A DNA stretch of 64,000 bases from Bacillus tianshenii (GCA_020524525.2 CP129018.1:3166115-3230114); one strand, 5' to 3'; shown: positions 48,035 to 56,689, counted from the first letter of the stretch. The notes: generated by a model from the letters alone, not told the origin. Numbers and translations: made by a program.

Positions 48035-48916
48035 GTGATTTGTTTGTTGAAAGCTTATATTCTTTTACTATTAGCCATTACATTTTTCTCAGGTAATTTT
48101 ATTGTAGGTAAATCGGTTGCGGATACGATCCCCCCATTTACTCTTGCCTTGTGCCGGGCATCTCTTGCCTTGTTCTTCGTCTCATTATTTGGATTCCGCC
48201 AATGGAAACGTCACCTTCTCCTTTGGAAAAAAGAGTGGAAGCCGCTTGCTGGGATGGCGTTGACAGGAATCGTAGGCTTTACAGCACTTGTGTATTTATC
48301 ATTACATTATACAACAACGATTAATGCTTCAATTGTGGAAGCATCCACACCAATTGTTGTTGCTCTCTTCAGTATAATATTCTTAAAGGAAAAACTGCAA
48401 AGACACCAGTATGTAGGAATCATTCTTTCTTTTATCGGGGTGCTTTGGGTTGTGACAGAGGGTTCTATTCAACGATTACTCTCGCTCTCCTTAAATACCG
48501 GGGATTTCATTATGGTTCTTGCTGTATTCAGCTGGGCGATTTACTCGCTCTTAGTAAAAGAACATAGCTGGAAATTCCCTTTGTATGGAAGTTTACTTAG
48601 TATGCTATTTATTGCTGTCCTTGTCCTTTTTCCACTAGCATTAACCGAAGCACAGCAATGGTCCTCTATTAACTGGTCTACTCCTGTGTTACTGCAGCTA
48701 TTATACTTAGGTATCTTCCCATCTGTATTAGCTTTAACATCTTGGAACAAAGCAGTGGAAATTATCGGTCCTTCAAAAGCATCGACGTTCTTGAACTTGA
48801 TTCCTGTTTTCACTTCCATCGGCGCTGTCCTTCTATTAAATGAAACCTTCTTGTTTGTGCAATTATATGGAGGGTTATTAGTGATTATTGGAGTGTTCAT
48901 TACAACTAGAAGATAA
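48035..48916 (+). CDS. EamA/DMT-family transporter
   Basis: Inner-membrane permease of the drug/metabolite transporter family, substrate unknown. About 290 aa with ten hydrophobic segments in two EamA repeats: FFSGNFIVGKSVADTIPPFTLALCRA near the start (read as segments) and a second half from DFIMVLAVFSWAIYSLLVKE. The repeat-end motif FLKEKLQRHQYVGIILSFIGV is typical. The start is uncertain: GTG 48035 is closest to AAAGG, and TTG codons at 48044 and 48047 are alternatives. It is monocistronic, with a terminator behind it. Confidence 0.88.
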   Translation: MICLLKAYILLLLAITFFSGNFIVGKSVADTIPPFTLALCRASLALFFVSLFGFRQWKRHLLLWKKEWKPLAGMALTGIVGFTALVYLSLHYTTTINASIVEASTPIVVALFSIIFLKEKLQRHQYVGIILSFIGVLWVVTEGSIQRLLSLSLNTGDFIMVLAVFSWAIYSLLVKEHSWKFPLYGSLLSMLFIAVLVLFPLALTEAQQWSSINWSTPVLLQLLYLGIFPSVLALTSWNKAVEIIGPSKASTFLNLIPVFTSIGAVLLLNETFLFVQLYGGLLVIIGVFITTRR

Positions 48917-48917
48917 C

Positions 48918-48961
48918 GAAAAAAGGGGATTGAATCAATAAGTGATTCAATCCCTTTTTTC
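48918..48961. terminator. Bidirectional terminator between the EamA gene and dctP
   Basis: AAAGGGGATTGAATCA / TGATTCAATCCCTTT with a 6-nt loop, flanked by A- and T-runs. Confidence 0.9.
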
Positions 48962-48962
48962 T

Positions 48963-50033
48963 TTATTCGCCTGTAGCTTCTTCAATTTCTTTTTGGAACT
49001 TATCTAAGATTTCACCATTTACAGTAGAAACCTCATTTTTGTAATAATCACGGATAGGTAATGCTTTTTCTTTAAATGCTTGACGTTCTTCTTCTGTTAA
49101 CTCCACAACCTCAGTTGGGTTTTCAGTATCTTCTTTAATCTTACCAAGTGCAGCTTCGTTCATTTCAACTTGCTTATCAAATACCCAATCCTGCATCTCA
49201 GTAACTGTTTCATCAACCATTCCTTTCACATCATCTGGAAGGTTGTTATAGAATTCTGGGTTAACTGTAGTCATCGCAACATATACGTTGTGACGAGAAA
49301 GTGTTAAGTGGCTTTGTACTTCATGGAAAGAAGCATCTTCAATAAAGAACAATGGGTTTTCTTGCCCATCTACTACGCCACGGTCAAGAGATGTATAAAG
49401 CTCAGACCAGCTCATTGCTGTTGGGTCCGCACCATAAGCTTTGTAAGACTGTAGGATTAGCGGAGATTGTTGTGTACGCATTTTGAAGTTTTCAAAATCC
49501 GCAGGTGTTTTTAATGCTTTGTTACCAGTCCACTGCATAGCACCTTCAGACCAGAATGAAAGTGGCTTAATGTTATTTTCTTCATATTTCGCAGCTAAAT
49601 CTTTATTTAATGCTTCACTATCTTTTAAAATATTGTGTACTTTCTCTTGGTCATCTGGTAGTAAGAAATGAAGGGCAAAAATTTGGCCTTCTTTTACCAT
49701 TGTACCTGTGAAACCTGGTGATACGATTGCAAACTCAACTGCACCATTTTGAAGCTGCTCAACTTGGTTTACTTCACTTCCCAATCCACCAAATTCATAG
49801 ACATCCATTTCAATTCTGCCATCTGATTTCTCTTTTAGGCGCTTTGCAAATTCTTCAGCATATTCATATTGTAATTGACCATCTAACTCCTCAGTAATGA
49901 AGCGCCATTTATAAGACTTTTCACCATCTTCTCCACCAGCTTCTTCTGAGTCGCCGCCTCCTCCACATGCAGAAAGCACTAAACTAAGGACAAGCGTTAA
50001 TACAAGCGCCAACATTGATTTCTTTTTAAAAAT
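48963..50033 (-). CDS. dctP: TRAP transporter substrate-binding lipoprotein (DctP family)
   Basis: Extracytoplasmic receptor of a tripartite sodium-coupled transporter, probably for a C4-dicarboxylate or related organic acid. It has a lipoprotein signal (LALVLTLVLSLVLSACGGGG) and the DctP fold, with the key Arg in FENFKMRTQQSPLILQSYKA (kept short here) and GVVDGQENPLFFIE. The first ATG (50015) gives a signal peptide without the usual basic n-region and has no Shine-Dalgarno sequence. AAGGGGG stands 8 nt before an in-frame ATT at 50033 that adds IFKKKS; I therefore place the start there, tentatively. Confidence 0.88.
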   Translation of the reverse strand: MFKKKSMLALVLTLVLSLVLSACGGGGDSEEAGGEDGEKSYKWRFITEELDGQLQYEYAEEFAKRLKEKSDGRIEMDVYEFGGLGSEVNQVEQLQNGAVEFAIVSPGFTGTMVKEGQIFALHFLLPDDQEKVHNILKDSEALNKDLAAKYEENNIKPLSFWSEGAMQWTGNKALKTPADFENFKMRTQQSPLILQSYKAYGADPTAMSWSELYTSLDRGVVDGQENPLFFIEDASFHEVQSHLTLSRHNVYVAMTTVNPEFYNNLPDDVKGMVDETVTEMQDWVFDKQVEMNEAALGKIKEDTENPTEVVELTEEERQAFKEKALPIRDYYKNEVSTVNGEILDKFQKEIEEATGE

Positions 50034-50077
50034 TGTAAAAACCCCCTTATGGTTTTTAATTATTTAACTCACGCACC

Positions 50078-51352
50078 TTAAATAAAGATGCGGTAAGCAA
50101 GCGATATTTGTTCAAACAAAATTAACAATACTGCAATTGCGACAAGCATAATAATATATGGAGGAGTCCCCCGTATTACATCCAAATAGGACTTATTAAA
50201 GACGGCGCTGGCGGTGAATATATCAACCCCAAATGGCGGTGTTGCTGAACCAAGCGCAGCCTGGAAGGTAATTACGATTCCTAAGTGAACAGGATCGATC
50301 CCCGCTTCCATTGCAGCCCGATAAAAAATCGGTGTAAGTACCAAAATTACAACAATCGGGTCAACAAACATACATCCAATAAAGAAGAAAATTGTAACGA
50401 TTACGAGAACATATAATGCAGATGGGTCTGTTCCAAGAACCGTTTCAGTCACCATCTGTGGTAACCGAGCGTATGAAATCATCCAAGTAAATGCCTGTCC
50501 ACCTGCTACAAGAACGAATACAGCGGATGTAACTAACCCAGTAGATAAGGCGATTTTTGGGATTTGGGTAATCTTTATTGAACGGAAAATAACTAATTCT
50601 AAAATAAGGGCATACAAGACGGAAATACCTGCTGCCTCAGTCGGACTGAAAACACCTGCATAGATACCGCCGATAATAATAATCGGGAACCCTAATGGAA
50701 GAAGTGCCTTTCTCGTTACAACAAAGCGTTCCTTCCAACTTACCTTTTCAGCCAACGGAATATTTTTTATTTTTGCGTAAATAAAACTATAAAGTGCAAA
50801 GCTTCCAAAAACGATTAAGCCAGGTAATACACCTGCTAGGAACAGATCACCAATAGAGGTTCCTGTTACTAAACCATAAATGATCATCCCAATACTTGGT
50901 GGTACAAGTAAGGCAACATCACTGGAGTTAATAATAAGTGCAATTGCACTGGAATCTTTATAGCCTACTTTTAGGAGTCGTTCCCGCATTGGCTTACCAA
51001 TCGCTACTACTGTCGCCTGCGTTGAGCCAGAAATAGAGCCGAATAACGTACATGCCGCAGCAGTTGTAATAGCGTAACCTCCACGTAAATGACCGACAAA
51101 AGCACCGACAAAGTCTAATAAGCGATTCGATGTTTTACCTGTAGACATAATATCTGCCGCAAAGATAAACAACGGAACAGCTAATAAGACATATGCCGAA
51201 ATCCCTTCCATCATCTGTTGAATCATAAGCATCGGATCCAACAATGGGAAGAATACAATCACGACCACGAGTGGAGCTGCAATAAGCGGGATCATCATCG
51301 GAAATCCTAATAGAAGTAGGACAACCATTATCGTGAGTAATGTAGCAACCAT
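50078..51352 (-). CDS. dctM: TRAP transporter large permease (DctM family)
   Basis: The 424-aa, twelve-segment transport subunit. Typical features are GFPMMIPLIAAP near the start, the conserved FGSISGSTQATVVAIGKPM region, IINSSDVALLVPPSIGMIIYG, FSPTEAAGISVLYALI and GCMFVDPIVVILVLTPIF. It ends in a membrane helix. It lies between dctQ and dctP with gaps of 59 and 44 bp; the order Q-M-P on one transcript is usual. Substrate not determinable from sequence. Confidence 0.94.
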   Translation of the reverse strand: MVATLLTIMVVLLLLGFPMMIPLIAAPLVVVIVFFPLLDPMLMIQQMMEGISAYVLLAVPLFIFAADIMSTGKTSNRLLDFVGAFVGHLRGGYAITTAAACTLFGSISGSTQATVVAIGKPMRERLLKVGYKDSSAIALIINSSDVALLVPPSIGMIIYGLVTGTSIGDLFLAGVLPGLIVFGSFALYSFIYAKIKNIPLAEKVSWKERFVVTRKALLPLGFPIIIIGGIYAGVFSPTEAAGISVLYALILELVIFRSIKITQIPKIALSTGLVTSAVFVLVAGGQAFTWMISYARLPQMVTETVLGTDPSALYVLVIVTIFFFIGCMFVDPIVVILVLTPIFYRAAMEAGIDPVHLGIVITFQAALGSATPPFGVDIFTASAVFNKSYLDVIRGTPPYIIMLVAIAVLLILFEQISLAYRIFI

Positions 51353-51411
51353 ATTTTAATCCTTTCCTCGCTTATTTTTATAGTAGATTTAATCTTAATC
51401 TTTGGATATTT

Positions 51412-51927
51412 TTATGAATAGTCTTTTTTCTCGGATGCGAGATACACTTCTTTATTTTTGATATTTACCCACATGTTTCTTAGGAACTGTACACCACCTA
51501 GAAACAAGCCTACTGGGACGAAGAGCATCATGACCCATACTGGCAGTTGTAATGCTGGTGTTACACGGCCAGATGCATGCACTGACATGAGATATATGTA
51601 TGAGTAGTAAGTCAGCGCAAAAAGAACAATTGATGTTACAAAGGGGATAAAAATAGATAAGGCTTTTTTTATAGGGTATGGAGCTAAGTCAAAAAAAGCT
51701 GACATATTAATGTGCCGCCCTTTTCTTGCGGCATAACCGATTCCCATAAATGTGGCTAAGATAACGGAAAATCGGCTAATTTCTTCGGCGAAAGACCAGC
51801 TGGAGCCGAATACTGAACGATTGATTACGTTCCCTATAACCATAAGCGCGATTACGATAATCGCATAGCTGAGTATAATTTCCTCGACTTTCATTAAGAA
51901 ATTATCCAATTTCTCTATTACCTTCAA
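51412..51927 (-). CDS. dctQ: TRAP transporter small permease (DctQ family)
   Basis: A 171-aa protein with four membrane segments, partner of DctM. Typical features are IVIALMVIGNVINRSVFGSSWSFAEEISRF (segments 1-2), GRHINMSAFF and a fourth segment LFVPVGLFLGGVQFLRNMW. The start ATG 51927 follows GGAGGAAA. The 403-bp region upstream holds the OsmC terminator at its far end and otherwise a likely promoter; I see no clear operator. Confidence 0.93.
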   Translation of the reverse strand: MKVIEKLDNFLMKVEEIILSYAIIVIALMVIGNVINRSVFGSSWSFAEEISRFSVILATFMGIGYAARKGRHINMSAFFDLAPYPIKKALSIFIPFVTSIVLFALTYYSYIYLMSVHASGRVTPALQLPVWVMMLFVPVGLFLGGVQFLRNMWVNIKNKEVYLASEKKDYS

Positions 51928-52283
51928 CGAAATATTTCCTCCTCAGAACAACCTAATTTTTGTGTCCCTGAATTGGGAGAATGATGAAAAGTTGTTACAC
52001 CTTATGATCTTACAGTTCTTTGGAATTAGTCACAAATCTCTTGGAATGTGAAATTTTCTGATATATCATGATTATTCAAGCTGAGCGGAAATTGAGTGTA
52101 GTATCTGCAAATATGCTCTCCACAACTCCCAAATCATTTGTTATACTCTATTTTTCCCCTCATTCGTCATAATATTTCATTTTTCTTTTGTTTTTGCACA
52201 TAAAAAATGTAATACGATAGTTATATTCCCTAAAATACGCTTATACAAACGATATAATCAAAATTTTCAGTCAATTATTCCTA

Positions 52284-52318
52284 TAAAGAAACCCCGTCTG
52301 AAAATAATTACGGGGGTA
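52284..52318 (-). terminator. Terminator of the OsmC-family gene
   Basis: ACCCCGT / ACGGGGGT with a 12-nt loop, followed on the minus strand by TTTCTTTATAG. Confidence 0.7.
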
Positions 52319-52330
52319 CTTTCTTGAACG

Positions 52331-52766
52331 TTACGCTTTCTCCCAGTGAGCTTCAATTTCTACATCTGCAGCCTTTAAAATTCCGTACACAGGACAACGC
52401 TTATCTGTAAGGCGCTTCAATTCTTGAATTCGCTCGTCTGATTCATTCGTCTTTACTTTTGCATGAATGGTGATTTTTTGAAAATAAGTCCGCACATTCG
52501 GGTCTCCCATTAAACCACGGGGATCGAATTCTCCACTAATCTGAAACTCGATACCTTGCAAATCAAACGCAAGCTCTTTTGACACAATGTTTGCGACAAT
52601 GTTCTCGCAGCCTGCCAATGAAACAAGCATATTTCCAAGCGGGTTTGTTCCTTGATCTTGGCCACCCATCTTTGCTGGTTCATCTAGGATAAGCTCATGA
52701 CCGTTAGAAACCGCCTTTGTTTGCATTCCATGACATGGCTGTAATTGTTTCAACTTTTCTTGCCAT
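52331..52766 (-). pseudogene. OsmC-family peroxiredoxin-like protein with a probable N-terminal frameshift
   Basis: The main frame (from about 52753 to 52331) encodes an OsmC/Ohr-type domain: KAVSNGHELILDEPAKMGG, SLAGCENIVANIVSKEL with one redox Cys, and DKRCPVYGILKAA with the second. The best start is ATG 52766, directly behind GGGGGGGGAG, but that frame (MARKVETITAMSWN) stops after 20 codons. Its sequence matches the expected family N-terminus, and the main frame resumes with GMQTKAV. So the gene appears shifted near 52727-52731. Translation from an internal TTG or ATG 52726 could still give a shortened protein. Confidence 0.7.
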
Positions 52767-52869
52767 TGGTCTCCCCCCCCTTATCGTATTTTTTATTACC
52801 TTAATCCTAGCATATTTATAGTGTTAATCCCAATAGCATCATCTGGATATCACTATGGTCATTGGCATT

Positions 52870-53613
52870 TTAAAGAATGATTGCGAAATACTCTCGAAGT
52901 AACCCTTTTACTTCTGCTTCTTGAATTGATTTTTTTGTCTTAGCTTCTCGGACTGTTATCGTTAATGAGTCATCTGATAAGGTAATTCTACCGGCATTTG
53001 TTGCAATTGTCACAATACGATTTCGAGTAAAATGAGAGTCAGGAGATGTCTGATTATAGTGACACATTTCTTCAAATTCATATAATGCTTTTCCCTCTGT
53101 AGTAAAACGAAATTGTGTTCTCCAACCGTTACGATCCTTTTTCTGAAGTTCAAAGCTTTCTTCTTCTAATTTAACTACTCGGTAAGTTCCACTCACATCT
53201 GTATATTCTTCACCCGTTAGCGGAAGAGGCTGCCGAAATGAATCTCCAAACCCTACATCTATTAAATAAGGTTGGTCAAGATATACAATAATACTTGCAT
53301 GACTACCGACAGGCGACCATTTATCGTCATCAATTTGAACAGTTGCGGATACTAAGGATGCTTCATAGCCAAGCTGAACAATGAGCCAATGAAACAAACC
53401 ATTTAACTCATAACAGAAGCCGCCTCTTTTTCGTTTAATGACTTTTTCATAGATTTTTTCAACATTCGGAATGATAGGAACGCCATTTAATACATCAAGA
53501 TTTTCAAACGGAATCGAATACATGTGAGATTTTTGTAAAGCATGCAAATTTTTATAATTTGCTTCACTTATACTACCCATCCCAATTCTTTGTAAGTAAT
53601 CAATTACACGCAT
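52870..53613 (-). CDS. nat: Arylamine N-acetyltransferase
   Basis: Acetyl-CoA-dependent acetylation of arylamines and hydrazines. The 247-aa product has the Cys-His-Asp triad: Cys in KRGGFCYELNGLFHWLI (about residue 68), His in GSHASIIVYL and Asp in YLIDVGFGD. The N-terminal helix bundle (IPFENLDV) and RFTTEGKALYEFEEM are typical. GGAGGGC precedes ATG 53613. It stands alone between two terminator-flanked genes; B. subtilis has a homologue elsewhere. Confidence 0.92.
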   Translation of the reverse strand: MRVIDYLQRIGMGSISEANYKNLHALQKSHMYSIPFENLDVLNGVPIIPNVEKIYEKVIKRKRGGFCYELNGLFHWLIVQLGYEASLVSATVQIDDDKWSPVGSHASIIVYLDQPYLIDVGFGDSFRQPLPLTGEEYTDVSGTYRVVKLEEESFELQKKDRNGWRTQFRFTTEGKALYEFEEMCHYNQTSPDSHFTRNRIVTIATNAGRITLSDDSLTITVREAKTKKSIQEAEVKGLLREYFAIIL

Positions 53614-53681
53614 CTGCAGCCCTCCCTGCCTTTTCTCTTATCTTATCAGTATTAAAAGGTTCGTTCATTGATTGTGCACAT

Positions 53682-53728
53682 AAAAAAGCTAAGTACCCAT
53701 CCAAATGGATTGAGTACTTAGCTTTTTA
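53682..53728. terminator. Bidirectional terminator after the 51-aa membrane protein gene
   Basis: AAAAAGCTAAGTAC / GTACTTAGCTTTTT, a perfect 14-bp stem with a 17-nt loop. Confidence 0.85.
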
Positions 53729-53731
53729 ATC

Positions 53732-53887
53732 CTAAAACATCGGAAGAATATAATTAATCAAGAACCATAAAATACCGAAGAAGATAATAAGATATGCTAC
53801 ATATTTTATAAACGTAGCACCTACTAAACTGTTATTAGTTTTCTTTTCTTTCCGTTCTACTTCAATATTTTTATCTTCGTCAATCAT
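53732..53887 (-). CDS. Small single-pass membrane protein, 51 aa, unknown function
   Basis: Found by hand translation: ATG 53887 with AAAGGGGTG 7-8 nt upstream, stop TAG at 53732. The first 20 residues are charged (MIDEDKNIEVERKEKK), followed by a hydrophobic helix of about 23 residues (YVAYLIIFFGILWFLINYIL). A good ribosome binding site, its own terminator and typical codon use support a real gene. I do not recognise the family. Confidence 0.75.
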   Translation of the reverse strand: MIDEDKNIEVERKEKKTNNSLVGATFIKYVAYLIIFFGILWFLINYILPMF

Positions 53888-53967
53888 CTTGTAACACCCC
53901 TTTATAGTTTGGTGTCGTTACAAGATTAATTACCCACTAATCCAGTCTTCCTAAACACTTTCTTCAT

Positions 53968-55164
53968 TTAAAAGAAATCTAAGAAGAAGGTTTTATTACC
54001 TGAAAGTCGCCCTTCAAGCGCTTTTACCTCTTCTCTCTTACCTTCTAGCTTTCCAAGCTCATATAGAAACGATGGACTTTTATAACCGAGGAGAAGAACA
54101 GTTAGCGTTTGAATATCACACCTTAATCCTCGTTTAGGTGGGTGAGCACAAGCCATCTTCTTTTTATTTTGCGGGAAATAGTGAACCTCATTTTTCGATG
54201 TGTCTGTACGATGAATACGATAGACCCCTGTGTTCCATTGAGCAAAGTCATCTTTAATATGAAAAAAGAAGTCTGTTTCTTCTTCTCCCCAATCAAACGA
54301 AAACTTTTCTAAGAAGCTTTTTACATCTACAATTCTTGCCATAAAATATGGTTCAATCTCTTGTTTGAAAGTTGGTTCATCAAACAAATATGATAAGTTA
54401 TCGTATTCCGGAACCATCATTACTTTAACCGTACGAGCCATGGAATCATGCTGACGAACAAATGAAAGCAGTCCTTTTCTTGCACCTTCATCTAAGTGAA
54501 TCCATTCATGGATGAGCATTTCTTTTTTATGAACATGATAGATAAGAAAGCCTCTTGGCTCATCTTGCTCATTAAACCAAACAGTGGCTTGCTCCCCACT
54601 TGAAAACACACGATTCTTCCACCACCATTCGCTCCTCTTAAGCGGACCATTATATTGCTTCGCAAACTGCTCATACACATGATTTAACAATTGTATATCT
54701 TGGCCTACGCGTTTAACGGTACCCTTCGTTACATAATTCGTAATTGTATTCATTGGAATCGTATATTTTTGAATTGACGTTAACGTGTCCCATCCATACC
54801 TTCGATAGAATGAAAAGGAAAACGGGTGAAGAAAAGACAGAGTCACCCCGTCTTCCTTCATTCGTAACAATGCTTGAGCCATTAAATCCTTAGCCATTCC
54901 TTGTCTGCGATATTCAGGCCAAGTTGCTATTGCTGCTAGCCCTCCAACCTTCCATACTTCATTATTTAAATAGCAATTCAACGAAACCATATGTAATTTT
55001 GAAGCTAATGTTTCTCCATCATAAATACCGAGCATCTCATGTTGGCCGTACCATTCTTTTTGCTTTTCCAGTGCTGATTCGTCTAATTGATATTGGAAAG
55101 CAAACTGTGAAAGAGCTAACACTTGCTCATAGTCCTCACTCGTTAACTGTTTAATTTCATTCAT
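53968..55164 (-). CDS. Eis-like GNAT acetyltransferase with SCP2-type C-terminus
   Basis: A 398-aa protein with two tandem GNAT halves and a sterol-carrier-like C-terminal domain, the architecture of Eis family N-acetyltransferases. The acetyl-CoA loop is in ATWPEYRRQGMAKDLMAQAL (V/I-x-P-x-x-R-x-x-G variant, about residues 80-100), followed by LHPFSFSFYRRYGWD. Eis relatives acetylate aminoglycosides or protein amines; the substrate here is unknown. It ends with the strand-rich segment from TDFFFHIKDDFAQW. ATG 55164 follows GGAGGCGA. Confidence 0.88.
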   Translation of the reverse strand: MNEIKQLTSEDYEQVLALSQFAFQYQLDESALEKQKEWYGQHEMLGIYDGETLASKLHMVSLNCYLNNEVWKVGGLAAIATWPEYRRQGMAKDLMAQALLRMKEDGVTLSFLHPFSFSFYRRYGWDTLTSIQKYTIPMNTITNYVTKGTVKRVGQDIQLLNHVYEQFAKQYNGPLKRSEWWWKNRVFSSGEQATVWFNEQDEPRGFLIYHVHKKEMLIHEWIHLDEGARKGLLSFVRQHDSMARTVKVMMVPEYDNLSYLFDEPTFKQEIEPYFMARIVDVKSFLEKFSFDWGEEETDFFFHIKDDFAQWNTGVYRIHRTDTSKNEVHYFPQNKKKMACAHPPKRGLRCDIQTLTVLLLGYKSPSFLYELGKLEGKREEVKALEGRLSGNKTFFLDFF

Positions 55165-55312
55165 TCAGATCGCCTCCTCTAATTCTTACTATAAAACAAC
55201 TCTTTCGATTGTGCGAAGAACCGTTAATCGGAAGCAATTTTACATAATATGAATATTTCATCCATTCAAAGACAAAATAACCCCGACAATGCTGATGAAG
55301 GAGTGACCATTT

Positions 55313-56122
55313 ATGAAAAAATTTGCTTATATTTGTAGTAGCATGCTTGTACTTTTACTTGCGTTCACTTTACCGACAAATGCGTTTGCTAAGGAAACTG
55401 TGAAAGAATCGATGGTACGTATCATTCACGCTTCCCCTGATGCACCGGCAGTAGACATTTATGTTGATGGAAAGCTTGTTGCAGAAAAGGCTGCTTTCAA
55501 AGATGTAACAGATTACTTAAAGCTACCTGCTGGTAAATATAAAGTAGAAGTTTTCGCGTCAGGTACAAAGGATGAACAGGATCCAGTAATTCAAGCAGAC
55601 CTTACAACTGAGGCAGGTCAAGCATATACCGCAGCCGCAGTAAATACTGTTGATAAAATTGAGCTTGTTGTTACAAAAGACGACCTTACCCTGCCAAAGG
55701 GAACCACAAAGATTCGTGTTGGCCATTTCTCGCCTAATGCCCCTGAGGTAACTGTGAAATTAAAAGACGGAAAGCCTGTTTTCGAAAATGTTGCTTTTAA
55801 AGATGTAACAAGCTTTACTCAGTTATCTCCAGGAATTTATGACTTTGTCGTCAATACAGCTGTAGGAAATCAACAAGTACTTGATTTATCAGGCACAAAG
55901 CTAGAAGCTGATACAATTTACTCAGTGTATGCGGTTAATACAGCTGATAAAATCGAGCCGCTTATCGTTACATATTCATTGGATATGCAAACCATTGCAA
56001 TGAATGGAGGAGCAGATGCACTGCCTGAACGTCCTTCTTCTACTCCTTATATTGCAGCAAGCGCTCTAATTGCCGGGCTGGTTCTATTTGTTGGAATGAA
56101 CAAAGCACTACGAAATCGATAG
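55313..56122 (+). CDS. DUF4397 surface protein with two repeats
   Basis: A 269-aa exported protein. Signal peptide about 1-26 (ends NAFA). Two DUF4397 repeats follow: VRIIHASPDAPAVDIYVDGK (about 35-125) and IRVGHFSPNAPEVTVKLKDG (about 133-225). Each ends in a similar YxAxAVNTxDKIE block (TAAAVNTVDKIEL, SVYAVNTADKIEP). A C-terminal membrane helix (about 243-262) with a basic end suggests anchoring. DUF4397 domains are beta-sandwich modules of unknown binding role. GAAGGAGTG precedes ATG 55313. Confidence 0.88.
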   Translation: MKKFAYICSSMLVLLLAFTLPTNAFAKETVKESMVRIIHASPDAPAVDIYVDGKLVAEKAAFKDVTDYLKLPAGKYKVEVFASGTKDEQDPVIQADLTTEAGQAYTAAAVNTVDKIELVVTKDDLTLPKGTTKIRVGHFSPNAPEVTVKLKDGKPVFENVAFKDVTSFTQLSPGIYDFVVNTAVGNQQVLDLSGTKLEADTIYSVYAVNTADKIEPLIVTYSLDMQTIAMNGGADALPERPSSTPYIAASALIAGLVLFVGMNKALRNR

Positions 56123-56130
56123 AAGATAAA

Positions 56131-56162
56131 CGCCGATTCTCTTAGGAGGATCGGCTTAATTT
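56131..56162 (+). terminator. Possible terminator of the DUF4397 gene
   Basis: GCCGAT / ATCGGC with a 12-nt loop and TTAATTT following; short stem. Confidence 0.5.
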
Positions 56163-56265
56163 ATGAAGTGGTTTTGACGATGAATACGATTTACAAACCC
56201 TATAAAGACAAGGAATTATCGCTTCTTTATGAATTATTGCTGTGTAATTTTTTCCTTTTACACTA

Positions 56266-56295
56266 TTGTAAGATGATTAAACAGAATGTTATAAT
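56266..56295 (+). promoter_or_regulatory. Sigma-A promoter of the 94-aa membrane protein gene
   Basis: TTGTAA (56266-56271), 18-nt spacer and a perfect TATAAT (56290-56295), 66 nt before the start codon. Confidence 0.6.
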
Positions 56296-56321
56296 AATTG
56301 TCACAAAACGTTCACTATTTA

Positions 56322-56335
56322 TGAAAGCGTTGACA
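56322..56335 (+). promoter_or_regulatory. Perfect cre (CcpA) site
   Basis: TGAAAGCGTTGACA matches TGWAANCGNTNWCA at every defined position. It lies about 20 nt after the predicted transcription start and 26 nt before the 94-aa gene, a roadblock position for catabolite repression. Confidence 0.75.
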
Positions 56336-56360
56336 TAAACCTTAAAAGGAGGAAGCGCAT

Positions 56361-56645
56361 ATGGATATTTTAGCAATGTATCTTGTCTTCAGCACATTGT
56401 CACCCTTTTTCCTATGGAAAGAAAATCGTTTAACTTCAATTATTCAAATACCTTTTGCAATGGTAATGTGGGTGTACTTTGTTCTTTACATTCATGGAGA
56501 TGTGATGTCTTCTACTGTTCATAATGTATTATTAGCTGGTGTTTTTGCTAGTGTTATCCTTTCACATGTGGGAATTATCATTCACTTCTTTGGTGATGAA
56601 ATCAAGCGAAAATATAAAGGCGAAAATTATTTGTTGGAGAAATAA
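56361..56645 (+). CDS. Small three-segment membrane protein, unknown function
   Basis: A 94-aa protein with three predicted membrane segments (about 3-20, 27-45 and 55-76), a basic tail (DEIKRKYKGENYLLEK) and no recognised domain. AAAGGAGGAAG precedes ATG 56361. A sigma-A promoter followed by a perfect cre site suggests expression rises when preferred sugars are exhausted. It is convergent with the qox operon and shares a terminator with it, so a link to respiration is possible but only by position. Confidence 0.78.
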   Translation: MDILAMYLVFSTLSPFFLWKENRLTSIIQIPFAMVMWVYFVLYIHGDVMSSTVHNVLLAGVFASVILSHVGIIIHFFGDEIKRKYKGENYLLEK

Positions 56646-56646
56646 A

Positions 56647-56687
56647 AGTATCCCCTTGCCGTCGATAAAACGGTAAGGGGATAGCTT
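56647..56687. terminator. Bidirectional terminator between the 94-aa gene and qoxD
   Basis: TATCCCCTTGCCGT / ACGGTAAGGGGATA (one mismatch) with a 7-nt loop. Confidence 0.8.
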
Positions 56688-56689
56688 TA

